Of a stretch of DNA of 64,000 bases, positions 50,482-60,084 are shown piece by piece. The DNA comes from Nitzschia sp. DOCU1. Lineage: Eukaryota; Bacillariophyta; Bacillariophyceae; Bacillariales; Bacillariaceae. The notes under the pieces were generated by a model. It was given only the letters and a program-made list of their open reading frames with translations. It made no database searches and was not told the origin of the DNA. A program made the translations under genes and the position numbers. The stretch spans positions 1,116,001 through 1,180,000 of the forward strand of contig OX595992.1 of NCBI GenBank assembly GCA_951394045.1, read 5' to 3'. The first letter of the stretch is position 1. Every line of letters begins with the position of its first letter.

Positions 50482-51152
50482 GGATGACAACAGCGCTGCG
50501 ACAATCTCACGTTATGGTAGCTTTTGCAATAGTGGTGAGTATCTCGTTGGAAGCGGAATAGTTTGTGTACATCTTCCACAACCTTGTCATCTTGTTTCGG
50601 ATTGTCCAAAAAAAGGAGATGGTGAATGGCGCATATCGTCGTAGCCGTCACGTTGAAATGTGTACTACGGGTCGGAGGGAGAGACGTGCGATTGATGACT
50701 ACCGCGATTGATTGATGAGTTTATCCGACTGGTTCGATTTGTAGTTAGAACTGACGGTTGGCCTAGTACTACCGAACTATTCTAATGTGAGTCCCCTCTT
50801 GGGTACTCGTATACTTCTAGCTACTCTGAGACAGAAGTAGCATGTACAGTGAAGCAGATGTTAACTAGAGAGAACTCTCTAACAACGGACTGTCTACTAG
50901 CAAGAAAAGAGAATGAAAGCAAAGACCGGCCGTCAATCCGTAATGGAGGTGCAGCCTGGGCAAGCTTCGCTGGATTGGCTCACTTTTATCCTCTTATTGG
51001 CAATCCACAGCAACATCATACGGCTTCTGGGTCAAATGTTGATGGATTTTGTTTCTGCCCTGCTGCGTGTAGTCCTACGAAAAAGAATATCAAAGGTGCG
51101 GGGGATTCGACGCCAATAAACAAAATGATAAAGTAACCACAGAGCTCTAAAA
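50482..51152. other. Intergenic region with no supported gene
   Basis: Upstream of the reductase-glutaredoxin gene and downstream of EMC2. Two overlapping plus-strand frames at 50849-51136 show no domain. Confidence 0.4.
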
Positions 51153-52070
51153 CTAAAAGTCGTCCAGATTACCTGTGTAGTCATCCATGACTCCTTTCAC
51201 AATTGCCAGCATCTTGTGACCCTTATACGTTTTCAAAACTTGACTTGCCCCATACTTGACAAGCTCCTTTGCGACCAGGACTTCGTGCTCATCCACGTCC
51301 TTCTTGCCTGCCGCCGCCGATTCCTCTAGGTATTGATTTGCCACGGCCACCAGTCCAAATTGAGCTCGAACATTCGAAGCATCGAGTTCTAATGCTTGTG
51401 ACATGTGCTTGCGTGCCAGAGTCAAGTTTTCCAGCCCCCCAATGGTAGCGTAGACTTCTGCCAAGAGTCTATGCATGTCCGCGTCCAGCGGACTGCCCAG
51501 AATCACTTGTTCTAGAGCATACGCGGCGCCTTTGAAATCACAAAGTTTCATTCTCAGTTGCGCCATTTCGTACCATCCACTCACATCGGACATGTTCTGA
51601 GCGAGATATTCATTCAATACTTCCACCACCTTTTCCGGTTCCAGCTGCAGCGCCCGTGCAATACAGTATTTGCGTTGCAGAGCAACTAGATTGGCAGGAT
51701 TTTCCTTGAGCATGTCATCGTATATAGCCCCCGCACCTTCAAAATCGCTCGATGCTTCCAGACACCGAGCCAACAAACGTCGAAAGCGGACCGAATCCTT
51801 GTCCACACCGGACTTTTTCAGCTGATCCAAACACTTGTCGGCAAGATCATGATTCGCCACGTCCAGCGATGCCAAGCAAATTTGCTCCAAAGCCGCAAGC
51901 CGTGTCTCGTCATCACCAATGCCTCTTGTGAGATCTTTTCCTAAAAGACTTTGGCCGTGTTCTACCACCAACTTGGGTTCCCGGAGTTCATGGGATCGGA
52001 TGTATCGTAAGACGCCGAGATGATCCTTTCGTCCTACAAGCGTTGGCAAGTCGTCGCCTGGGCCCAACAT
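51153..52070 (-). CDS. EMC2: ER membrane protein complex subunit 2 (EMC2)
   Basis: A 305-residue intronless TPR protein, cytosolic subunit of the ER membrane complex that inserts tail-anchored and multi-pass proteins. The order of helices matches EMC2: DLADKCLDQLKK, GAGAIYDDMLKENPANLVALQRKYCIARA, VVEVLNEYLAQNMSDVSGWYEMAQLRM, AAYALEQVILGSPLDADMHRLLAEVYATIGG and ARKHMSQALELDASNVRAQFGL. Length is close to that of animal and fungal homologues. No membrane span is present, as expected. Confidence 0.88.
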   Translation of the reverse strand: MLGPGDDLPTLVGRKDHLGVLRYIRSHELREPKLVVEHGQSLLGKDLTRGIGDDETRLAALEQICLASLDVANHDLADKCLDQLKKSGVDKDSVRFRRLLARCLEASSDFEGAGAIYDDMLKENPANLVALQRKYCIARALQLEPEKVVEVLNEYLAQNMSDVSGWYEMAQLRMKLCDFKGAAYALEQVILGSPLDADMHRLLAEVYATIGGLENLTLARKHMSQALELDASNVRAQFGLVAVANQYLEESAAAGKKDVDEHEVLVAKELVKYGASQVLKTYKGHKMLAIVKGVMDDYTGNLDDF

Positions 52071-52752
52071 TATCGAAATTATAACTGGTAGGTGTTGTGA
52101 AAGAAGTAGGTGTGAACCTGAGAGGGGGTATCAATGCTGGAAGGCAAGGCCACAACAAATGAAAGGCAGTGGCTGCCATGGCCAAACCGTGGATATCGTT
52201 GTGAACGGCGCTCGCTGCGGCAGCAGTCGGACGGCGGTTTGACGACAATGATCATTTTAGTCGGCTTTAATGACTCACTCGATCTACTATGTACGTGTCA
52301 TGCCCCATCAACCCCGGTCCAAACATAGCAAGATAGATTCTGCCTACACAACGGCAGCTTTTCACTACAATGTACTATACGATATTCGTTGTGGCTAGTC
52401 GAGGACGACTTCTAGCTAGACCATTGGTGAAAAGTGTAGCTCTGTGCTAGGCATCCAATTTCTCGGCTTTCTATTAGTAGCAGTGCTACGTCAAGAGTTT
52501 GCAGGCACCGAACGAATCATAGTACTCACAACAAAAGTTCCAATTTCAATGCCAGTGCAAATGGAACGGACCCAGGACATATACAGGCTGGGGCTTTACA
52601 TTCAAAGTACTACAGTGTATGCTTTCTTTATGTTCGCGCCTACTGCAACTAATGCCGGGTACATGCAGCAGAACCCATTTCTTGCCTGGCCTCGGCGACC
52701 ATCGCCGCCGGCCGAACGTAGACCACCGGTACCATACAGGTATGTAAGTCTT
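52071..52752. other. Intergenic region with no supported gene
   Basis: EMC2 promoter and BTB-gene 3' region. The long plus-strand frame at 52444-53094 is mostly antisense to the BTB gene. Confidence 0.45.
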
Positions 52753-53625
52753 CTAGCTGAACGAGAAAGAACTTTCCTGTGGCTTGCTGGACGCCCCGCC
52801 AGTCTGGGAGTCAGGATTCCTGGGCTTTCCCTGAATCAATGCCACCATATCAAAGAAAAGCCCTTTAACATTCTTTACCAGATCTTCATTTTGTGCACCC
52901 AAGACAATTCCCAAACCACTGGATGCTACCAAGGCACGACGAATATTTGCAATGGCCTGAGAGGCGGCATAAAATGGATTTGTAGATCCAGATCCAAACC
53001 AACCCGCTGCTCTCGTGAACCAGTCAATACTGCACAGCAAGGCCTCCAATTCTTTGATCTTAAAGTATCTGGCTTCGACATACAAGTCCCTTAACGCTTC
53101 CTTTTTCTCTGGGAGCTGAATAAGGACATCATTTTTTCCAAAAATCTTCTTCTTGGCCGACAAAATGCCTCGGGGAACCGACGCGGCAAACATTCCGGTC
53201 GAGGATCGGAAGCTACTGGGATTGTGAAGCATGTCTGCACGGTTTCGCAAATGTTGCAATATCAAATGAAAATAAGTCGGGTCTCGGTCAATAAAGATTG
53301 CGCCTTTGGTAAATTCTTTATTCGCTTCGGCTGCCACCACACGATCGTATAGGACTGGATTGTTCTGAATCGTAGATCGCAGTGTAATAAATTCCTTCCC
53401 ACCAACATTGAGAGTTATCACTCCATCTCCTTCGCCATGGCGAGTGATCAAACTAGCTTCTTCCGCATTGATGACGGTCCCTTCTTCGGCGGCTTGGGCT
53501 TCGGTCGACTGCAAGCGTCGAGGCGCAGAGGTAGGATTCCTCGTCCTTGTGCCGCCGCCAAGCCATGGCGTCGAACGGCGGGAGGTGCAAAGTGCAAACC
53601 TGGAACCAGCTCTTTGCAAACTCAT
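52753..53625 (-). CDS. BTB/T1-domain protein with mitochondrial presequence
   Basis: A 290-residue intronless protein starting at MSLQRAGS. The first 45 residues are Arg-, Ser- and Pro-rich with no acidic residue (RFALCTSRRSTPWLGGG, then PRRLQSTEA), a typical mitochondrial presequence with a plausible cleavage site after RRLQS. A potassium-channel-tetramerisation-type BTB domain follows (about 68-165): VITLNVGGKEFITLRSTIQ, GAIFIDRDPTYFHLILQHLRN. After this is an ordered region with VEARYFKIKELEALL. KCTD-type proteins usually serve as CUL3 adaptors in the cytosol or nucleus, so a mitochondrial address would be unusual. The presequence is a prediction. Confidence 0.75.
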   Translation of the reverse strand: MSLQRAGSRFALCTSRRSTPWLGGGTRTRNPTSAPRRLQSTEAQAAEEGTVINAEEASLITRHGEGDGVITLNVGGKEFITLRSTIQNNPVLYDRVVAAEANKEFTKGAIFIDRDPTYFHLILQHLRNRADMLHNPSSFRSSTGMFAASVPRGILSAKKKIFGKNDVLIQLPEKKEALRDLYVEARYFKIKELEALLCSIDWFTRAAGWFGSGSTNPFYAASQAIANIRRALVASSGLGIVLGAQNEDLVKNVKGLFFDMVALIQGKPRNPDSQTGGASSKPQESSFSFS

Positions 53626-54558
53626 GATAGGCTGAGTGAAGCGTATGCAATATCGATGGGTAAAGGTCGAAGAAAGGAATTGAAGACAACGCAAGCAAGG
53701 TCAACAATGATTTGGAAACAACGTGAAATGACGTAAGGCGGCTTTTGGAAAGCGAACCAAGACGACAAAGAAAGGAGCAAAAGATACGAAGGAGTGAGTC
53801 GCCGCCTTCGCCTTTCATACGTATGATACAAGAGTACGATTCATACCCATCCACACCAGGCGACCATTCCATTCCGACCTACTAACTCTATCTTACAAGC
53901 TCTTCAGCGAAGCAACTCCGGTCTGCAAATGAGAGAACAACCGCTAGTTAATTACCTGTAGTAGTCTAGTAGTAGGGCTAGATAGTGATCAATGAAGGAG
54001 TACCGATGAAGTTACCCCGAACCAATTAGTTTTCACTATTAGCTCTTCAATTTGCCGAGGATATAACAATGAAGAATGCTCGTGGTCCTTCTGGATAGAA
54101 TTGTTTGTTTTCAGAAAGTTTTCAATTTCACATCTACTAGCATTTGTCTGCTCTCCAGAATTTCGAGCTAGTTTTCGCCACACCCGACGGGAGCGACAGC
54201 TCCAGCCGACAAAGTTCACCGTGCACTGAAATAGTATTTATCACCATGTCAAGCACATGGATAGACGGGAGCTACTGTACAGTTCATTCGCTACCAATGG
54301 AATTGTATTATTTCAACGGTGTAATGGATAACTTAAGGTAGCTAAAGATCTTGTCACACGGGGACATTGGAGCACGAACATGCATTATGTGAAGAATACA
54401 AGTTCACATGGAGTAATCGCAGCCTGAAACCATTCCAATTTTCGCCGTGAAGCGCCATGGAAGATGCAACGTGGTATTTCTCTGGTGGTGCCTAGTAGCA
54501 GTGGCACTTCATCACAGCAGCGAAAATGTTTTCTCCAGCTCTACTTCAACATAGATCT
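53626..54558. other. Intergenic region with no supported gene
   Basis: About 930 bp. Short frames on both strands have no recognisable content. Confidence 0.4.
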
Positions 54559-55032
54559 TCACCCCTCACCTTTATTTTCTGACGACGACTCGCACCCCCC
54601 AGCTGAGTCTTGCATTATAGCCTCCAACAATCGTCGTCGATTCTCTTCTGAAGCCTTGATGTAGAGCCGTCGATTGGCGGTGAGATGAATATGGTGCGTT
54701 ACAGAATGCTTTTGTTCCAGTGTATCAGGGTCTGCTTTGGAGATTTCGTTCTTTCCAACGATCGACCGGACTCTAACTGGTGCTTTCCCCCCACCAGGAA
54801 TGGGTGATTTGGAGCGTCCCCTAGACGCATTCACTGCACGCTTAGTGGCTGTCCAGCTTGGGCTTATCGGTACCATAGATTGTCGGGAGCCAGATTTCTG
54901 CCGTTCAAGCCTTCGTTCCCGAGATCTTTGAAGCCGTTTTTCTGATGCAAGCCCACCTAGAGAATGCGAGGAGCCGGCTCTCTCCACCCCTCTCTCCAGG
55001 GGAGGCGGTTCCTCCGAAAGTGAAAGGATCAT
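54559..55032 (-). CDS. Hypothetical basic protein
   Basis: A 157-residue open frame starting at MILSLSEE. Arg/Ser-rich and basic (RLQRSRERRLERQKSG, SRGRSKSPIPGGGK), then TANRRLYIKASEENRRRLLEAIMQDS with a helical character, then an acidic end. It probably belongs to an intrinsically disordered protein. No family is recognised, and further upstream exons are possible. Moderate doubt remains that it is a real gene. Confidence 0.45.
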   Translation of the reverse strand: MILSLSEEPPPLERGVERAGSSHSLGGLASEKRLQRSRERRLERQKSGSRQSMVPISPSWTATKRAVNASRGRSKSPIPGGGKAPVRVRSIVGKNEISKADPDTLEQKHSVTHHIHLTANRRLYIKASEENRRRLLEAIMQDSAGGCESSSENKGEG

Positions 55033-55556
55033 GGTCCCCCTACATGCAATTAGTGGATTCTTCCCTCCTCCTGAGTTTTGTTGCGAGCTGAAAATGAAAT
55101 GAAGAACGATAACAGCATGGATTTATCGATACGGATACGAACGACAACGCTCAGAACAGCACGCACAGGCAGACACGAGGAAGGGAGGACACGCGTGGGC
55201 CGCAAGGCAGGGGGACGAACAACGACGGGAGGACAGATGACGGACGGATGGAAAGAACAAGGTTCGACTACTTCGACCAAGAGATTCGAACGTCTCCCCG
55301 CGCCAGCCCGGTGTGTCCAGGCATAGCACAAGGGCAAGCGCGCCTGATGAGACACATGGAACAGATGGCTTGATCGGCGCCATCAATGTCCAGGAACCAG
55401 TATGGAGCAAAATGCCGCCTGTCGATCACGAGAAGGGAACTGGAATATCTTCTTTCCCATGCTTTTTTCCACTGAACCATTAACACCGACGGAACCATCA
55501 GAGCAGGTTGATTAGCAAAAGTTTCAACGTGGGTCACTGTTAACATCGATCCAACC
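55033..55556. other. Intergenic region, divergent promoters
   Basis: Between the basic hypothetical gene and the pseudokinase. It contains a tRNA T-loop-like TTCGAA at about 55286 that does not fold into a tRNA. Confidence 0.4.
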
Positions 55557-56900
55557 ATGACGAGCATACCTTTCGATCCGCCAAAGTTACTGCGAGCTAG
55601 GCGAATAATGGGATTTGTTGATGTCCCAGAGAGCAACGCCGAAGAAGATTGGACCGGACGAAAGGCATTCAGTGGTGATGCTTCCACATCATGTTTGTTG
55701 CCGGAGCCAGAAAAACCGCGATCGCCATCTTTAGCTGGACCGACACTTCTCAAACGAGAAAAGACAATGGCTGGGAATATCGTTGTCTTCGAGCCGGAGG
55801 GAAGCCCGTCAAAGGCGTTTTGGTTGTCACGGAAAATCGCCAGGACATCACATGCCGATTTCCGCCTGGGTTACCAGTTGCGACCGAACACGAAGCCTGA
55901 CGCTAAGGAGTCAGGGCAAGGATGGGAACTGGATGTGGGTGAAAATGAAGAAGCTATACTTGTTAAAATCATGATTCTTCACAGCAGTGTTCTAGAAATG
56001 AAGAGCGATGGAGAGGCGGGGCAGAGCCCCCTTGATGTGCTAAGTGCATTGCAGATGATAGCACAGCATATTCGATCCGATGACGCGCACGTTGTGGGTA
56101 CAGATCTTGTGGGGACTTGTCAATCTCATATCTACGCAGTTCTACCGTACTTTCCCAAAGGAAATCTCTTGGATTACTGCCTCAGCAGGGGGAATCTTGA
56201 GGAACCAGTTGCAAGATACCTGTTTTGTCAAATTCTGAAGGTAAGACACCTGCCAGATCAATCAAAGTCGAAACTCCCACTGACTCTTGTTCTTTGCATT
56301 TGAAAGGGTCTTCACACGCTTCAGGAAACGGGTTTGTGTCACCGAAATATGTCACTAGAAGTGGTGAAATTTAGTGGGGAGGACAAGTTGGTTCTGAGCG
56401 GACTGGATTGTTGTTTGCGGTTTCAGAAAAATGCTCCAATTGATGAAGACAAACCTATTCCTCTTCCTGGCGGAACCAATCCCCAGTTCGTTGCTCCTGA
56501 GTATTTTGGTACACTTACTAGTGTATGGGATGGATTCGCGGCGGACTTGTGGGCTGTTGGGTTGATGCTCTATAGCATGGTCGTCGGTGTAGATGCGCTT
56601 TTCCATGCCCCCATCCAAGAAGACAAAACCTTTTCCGAACTTTGCATCAAAGGAAATGTCGGAAGCTGCGTCCAAAAGTTCGCAAAGAACACTGGGAGGG
56701 ACATTGTGCTCAGCGATGAATTGTTAGATTTGCTCGGAAATATGCTTATTAGTGACCCAAAGCGACGGTACTCTTTGGAACAAGTCATGGACCACGCGTG
56801 GGTGAAAGACGGAAATTTCGTAGCTCCCAGTGCTTTGAATTCAATCGCCGCACAGGGGAGTGCTGGTTCTGACGAAGCCAGTATGGGCGACGTTCCTTGA
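55557..56900 (+). CDS. Protein kinase-like protein, probable pseudokinase
   Basis: Exons 55557-56240 and 56307-56900 join in phase 0 to 425 residues. The N-terminus (1-75) is Pro/Ser-rich. The kinase fold is visible from AILVKIMILHS (subdomain II Lys) through VLPYFPKGNLLDYCLSRGNLEEPVARYLFCQILKGLHTL, NPQFVAPEYFG (APE), FAADLWAVGLMLYSMVVG (subdomain IX) and LLGNMLISDPKRRYSLEQVMDHAWV (subdomain XI). Key catalytic residues are changed: HRD is HRN (CHRNMSLE), and DFG is replaced by SGLD. No glycine-rich loop is seen. It therefore looks catalytically dead and may act as a scaffold or allosteric partner. Subfamily resembles CAMK by the C-lobe, weakly. Confidence 0.82.
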
Positions 56901-57525
56901 GGCCGTTTCTTTCGAGTTCCTGGTATCGGCGTGTTTTGCTGTAGATAACTGTTCTAGTAAGCGTCAGTGGGGCCTTAGACATGGCCTTTTGGACAGATTT
57001 TGTCACTGGCTTTGGTACCGAGAGACATCTTCCAAAGGCGATACCTAGAGTGAGCTGGGGGCTTTGAAACATTTGGAACCCATGTCTGCTACGAGTGAGT
57101 GCGTCGTCATCAGATGAAGTCTACGTTTTAGTAGCAAATGCTGTTTTTATATATTTTTCATGGAGGGATTGACTCTTTGCTACTATGACCTGAGCATTCA
57201 AGCAGCTTAGGTTACTCATTGCATTCCCGCGGGACACTCCAAGAAAGCCGGCTGGTGCAATGCGCCCGAAGGCACGTCACAGCCCGCATTACTCTGCTGG
57301 CGGCAAATGGAAACCCAGAAAGTCATCTGCGCAGGCGGTGTCGTAGAAATCTACGTGGCGTATCGCTTCCGACTTTCCCATCGACGGAAGAGGCGCCTTG
57401 TGCCTTCCTTCTTCTTCCATGATCGACTTGCTTGTCATTTGATCCACATTTCATTCAACCCACAAAATAAGGTTCTCACCAATACGCTCGCTGTAAACAA
57501 AGTTCATTCTTTCGAATCAGAAACC
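56901..57525. other. Intergenic region with no supported gene
   Basis: Holds the pseudokinase 3' region and the SKP1 promoter/5' UTR. The frame upstream of the SKP1 ATG is open but has no recognisable domain. Confidence 0.4.
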
Positions 57526-58236
57526 ATGGAAGACGCTGGCTCAATTATTCGCCTTAAGAGCAGAGATGGTCAAATCTTTGAGCTGTCGGAACGTGCGGCT
57601 AGCATTTCCGACCTCATCAGGGATGCCACGGAGGGCAACGAGGATGTTGACGAACCGGAGCCAATTGAGATCAGTCGCGTCAGTACTGAGTGCCTTGATA
57701 TGGTCGTCAGATTCTTGACGCATTATGCTGAAGAGAAGATGAAGGATATCCCCACCCCGCTTGGAGGATCAACATTCAACGAGGTGAGTGATTGCAGTGT
57801 GTGACTGCAAGACCCGTGGGACTCCGTTGGCGAGAATCCCGTGCCAAAATGCGCTTTTTCAAGCCAATCTTTGCTTACACTTTTTGCTCGCTTACAACAT
57901 CGTCCCCTAGGTCATGGATCAAACCTGGTATCAGGAATTTGTTGCTGACGAGAACTTGAGTCGAGACATGCTCTTTGATTTGTTGACGGCGGCCAACTTT
58001 ATGGGGATCAAGCCGCTGTTGGATCTCACCTGCTTGAAGGTCACGTTTCAACTCACGGGCAAGAATGCCGAAGAGGTAAGCAGCTTAGAAATTTTGAAAC
58101 CAGTCAAGGCGAAGAAGAAATCTCACGTCGCCTCTTTTCTATTTAGATTCGACAAATCCTTCGACTTCCCGAGTTGACTCCCGAGGAGGAAGCGCAAGCA
58201 CGCGAGGACCACAAGTGGATCTTTGAAGATTCATGA
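57526..58236 (+). CDS. SKP1: SKP1, SCF ubiquitin ligase adaptor
   Basis: Links F-box proteins to CUL1 in SCF E3 ubiquitin ligases. Exons 57526-57783, 57911-58075 and 58147-58236 join in phase 0 to 170 residues, the usual SKP1 length. The N-terminal BTB-like fold starts IIRLKSRDGQIFELSERAA. The C-terminal F-box-binding part has WYQEFV, LFDLLTAANFMGIKPLLDLTC, then EEIRQILRLPELTPEEEAQAREDHKWIFED, all canonical. Both intron positions fall between conserved blocks. Confidence 0.96.
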
Positions 58237-58552
58237 GCTACCAGTATGTAGGGGTCTTGTTCGGACCGGGGCGTCTTGATATCAGTACGTTGTTTCGATC
58301 CGACTTTCGCATTTTCGAAAATGCTATCTTGACAATGCATCGAACGGATGCTGAAAGTCAACCATTGGAGAAACATATTTCTCGGCTTTACTTTGGTGCC
58401 GCAGATTAGTTTTTTTTGGAAGTATGTATCTCTTAGTAATCTGCACACCGCTTGTCATTTATCTTGTCTTGTTGAAATTTATTGAAATAGCCGAGCTGGT
58501 ACACTACTGGCAAAGGTTTTCGATATTCATTTCAAAGTTTTTCACGCTAGTT
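58237..58552. other. Convergent 3' regions
   Basis: The gap between the SKP1 stop and the bL21m stop. No gene is seen. Confidence 0.4.
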
Positions 58553-59515
58553 TTATATTGCGGAGCTAGTTTGCATCTTTCTTGGCTCTTCATTCGCCTC
58601 GCTCGCTCCAGCTTCAATCGATGCTTCTGCCGTACCGGGCGATTCTGAGATCTCAAAGTGCTCGTCCAAAGAATCCACAATCTCCCTTCCAATGTGCGTG
58701 TGGCTTCGATATTCCTCCGGCATTCGAATGTCAAGCACCCGCAGCAAAGTCACGTCCCGGCGGAACCCGTTCTTGCGTTGGGAGTGCTTTCTGCGCCGTT
58801 TCTTGAATACAATTACTTTTGCGTCTCGAGTTATTTCCTCGACCATGACGTCCACTTCGGCGCCAGACACAAATGGTACTCCAACCAAAGTCATGTGGGA
58901 GGATCCTACGAGCATCACATCCGTCAGGGTATGAACAGATCCAATCTTATACTTTTCCACTGGTTGGAGACGATTTACCACGATCACGTCATCCGTAGTC
59001 GCCTTAAATTGGGTACCACCTAGCTCGAAGACGGCGAACTGGCCTCCTGAAGGGAACCCTGCCCGCAGAGTCGCTAGAACAGACTTTTTCCGCTGCAAGA
59101 AGCCGTCTGGGCTATAGATACTTTCCAGTTCCATTTCGTCCTCCTCATCGTCTTCGTCCTCTTCTTCGTTAACATACTCAGCCTCCAGCATGTCGCCGTC
59201 TGATTCGACCTGGTCATCGCCTTCGAAATCCATAGCCGATAATTCTCCTTCTTCGTCTGTAAACGGATCAAAGGGTGGATCATCCTTTCCCACGCCTTCC
59301 AGCCGTGCAAGAGCAAGCTGTTTTCCATGCGGGCCTTGCATCGCCGATTCATAGGCACCCGAATGATCCACTGCCACAAAGGCACATCCTGGCAGAGTCG
59401 AGGTAAAGGAGCGAACCAATGGGGCTACAACTGCAGATGGGCGCGTCTCGCCAAAAGCAAGAGATACCACTCTTCTTCGAATCCCAGCGGATCTTCTTAG
59501 TTGACTTGATAACAT
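58553..59515 (-). CDS. Mitochondrial large ribosomal subunit protein bL21m
   Basis: A 320-residue intronless protein. The N-terminus is Arg-rich (MLSSQLRRSAGIRRRVVSLAF), a mitochondrial presequence. A long acidic linker (EEEDEDDEEDEMELES) precedes the L21 domain (about 165-275): FAVFELGGTQFKATTDDVIVVNRL, LVGSSHMTLVGVPFVSGAEVDVMVEEITRDAKVIVFKKRRRKHSQRKNGFRRDVTLLRV. The domain carries the family's KKRRRKHSQRKNGHR-like rRNA-binding loop with His changed to Phe. The extended acidic insert and C-terminal tail are lineage-specific. It is clearly larger than bacterial L21 (about 103 residues). Confidence 0.93.
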   Translation of the reverse strand: MLSSQLRRSAGIRRRVVSLAFGETRPSAVVAPLVRSFTSTLPGCAFVAVDHSGAYESAMQGPHGKQLALARLEGVGKDDPPFDPFTDEEGELSAMDFEGDDQVESDGDMLEAEYVNEEEDEDDEEDEMELESIYSPDGFLQRKKSVLATLRAGFPSGGQFAVFELGGTQFKATTDDVIVVNRLQPVEKYKIGSVHTLTDVMLVGSSHMTLVGVPFVSGAEVDVMVEEITRDAKVIVFKKRRRKHSQRKNGFRRDVTLLRVLDIRMPEEYRSHTHIGREIVDSLDEHFEISESPGTAEASIEAGASEANEEPRKMQTSSAI

Positions 59516-60084
59516 TACTAGCGATAAATCCGAGTGGGGGTTGGGTGGGTGGAAGGGGCAAAAACTGGAATGATTACTGCCTCGGAAAATACTCCCAAAA
59601 AGGTCTTTCCACTAGCTGCGGTTCTAGCTAAGGATCCAAAACAAAAGAACGCCAAGGTTCTCGCTATCTAGCGATGCCGGATGCAACTTCTTATCCAATA
59701 CGCTCACAGCCAAGCTAAACACAATCGATGTCAGCTTGATGCTCCTCGCAAGGGAAACGAGAGCACCGCACTCTCCTCTTCGTTCGACCACAACCACGAA
59801 AAACGGCTGATGAGAAAAGGCGCATGAACGAGCGCAAATAGAGTCGTACGGGTCGAATTCCTTACAATTGCAGTCCCTCGCTCTCGTCGATAGATTTGAT
59901 TTGGGTGGGCTCAATGGGAAAATCATATGTAAGAGCTAATATTTGTTGAACAAAGGCCTACTTGCAACGTGTTGGCAATATGGTTGGACGGATATACATT
60001 TCTCTAAGCTTAATAGGCAAAGTTGGTTTGTCCCTCTGTGTTGTCTATGGTGTTTCGTGCTTCATCATTGCCAAATACGACGCT
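59516..60084. other. Intergenic region with no supported gene
   Basis: The gap between bL21m (5' side) and the ClpB stop on the same strand. No domain is seen in short frames. Confidence 0.4.

Noticed and set aside
52444..53094. 216-codon plus-strand frame
   Set aside because: Mostly antisense to the BTB/T1 gene and lacking domains.
55270..55310. TTCGAA T-loop-like sequence, possible second tRNA
   Set aside because: The stem does not pair as a T arm, and no D arm or acceptor partner is found on either strand.
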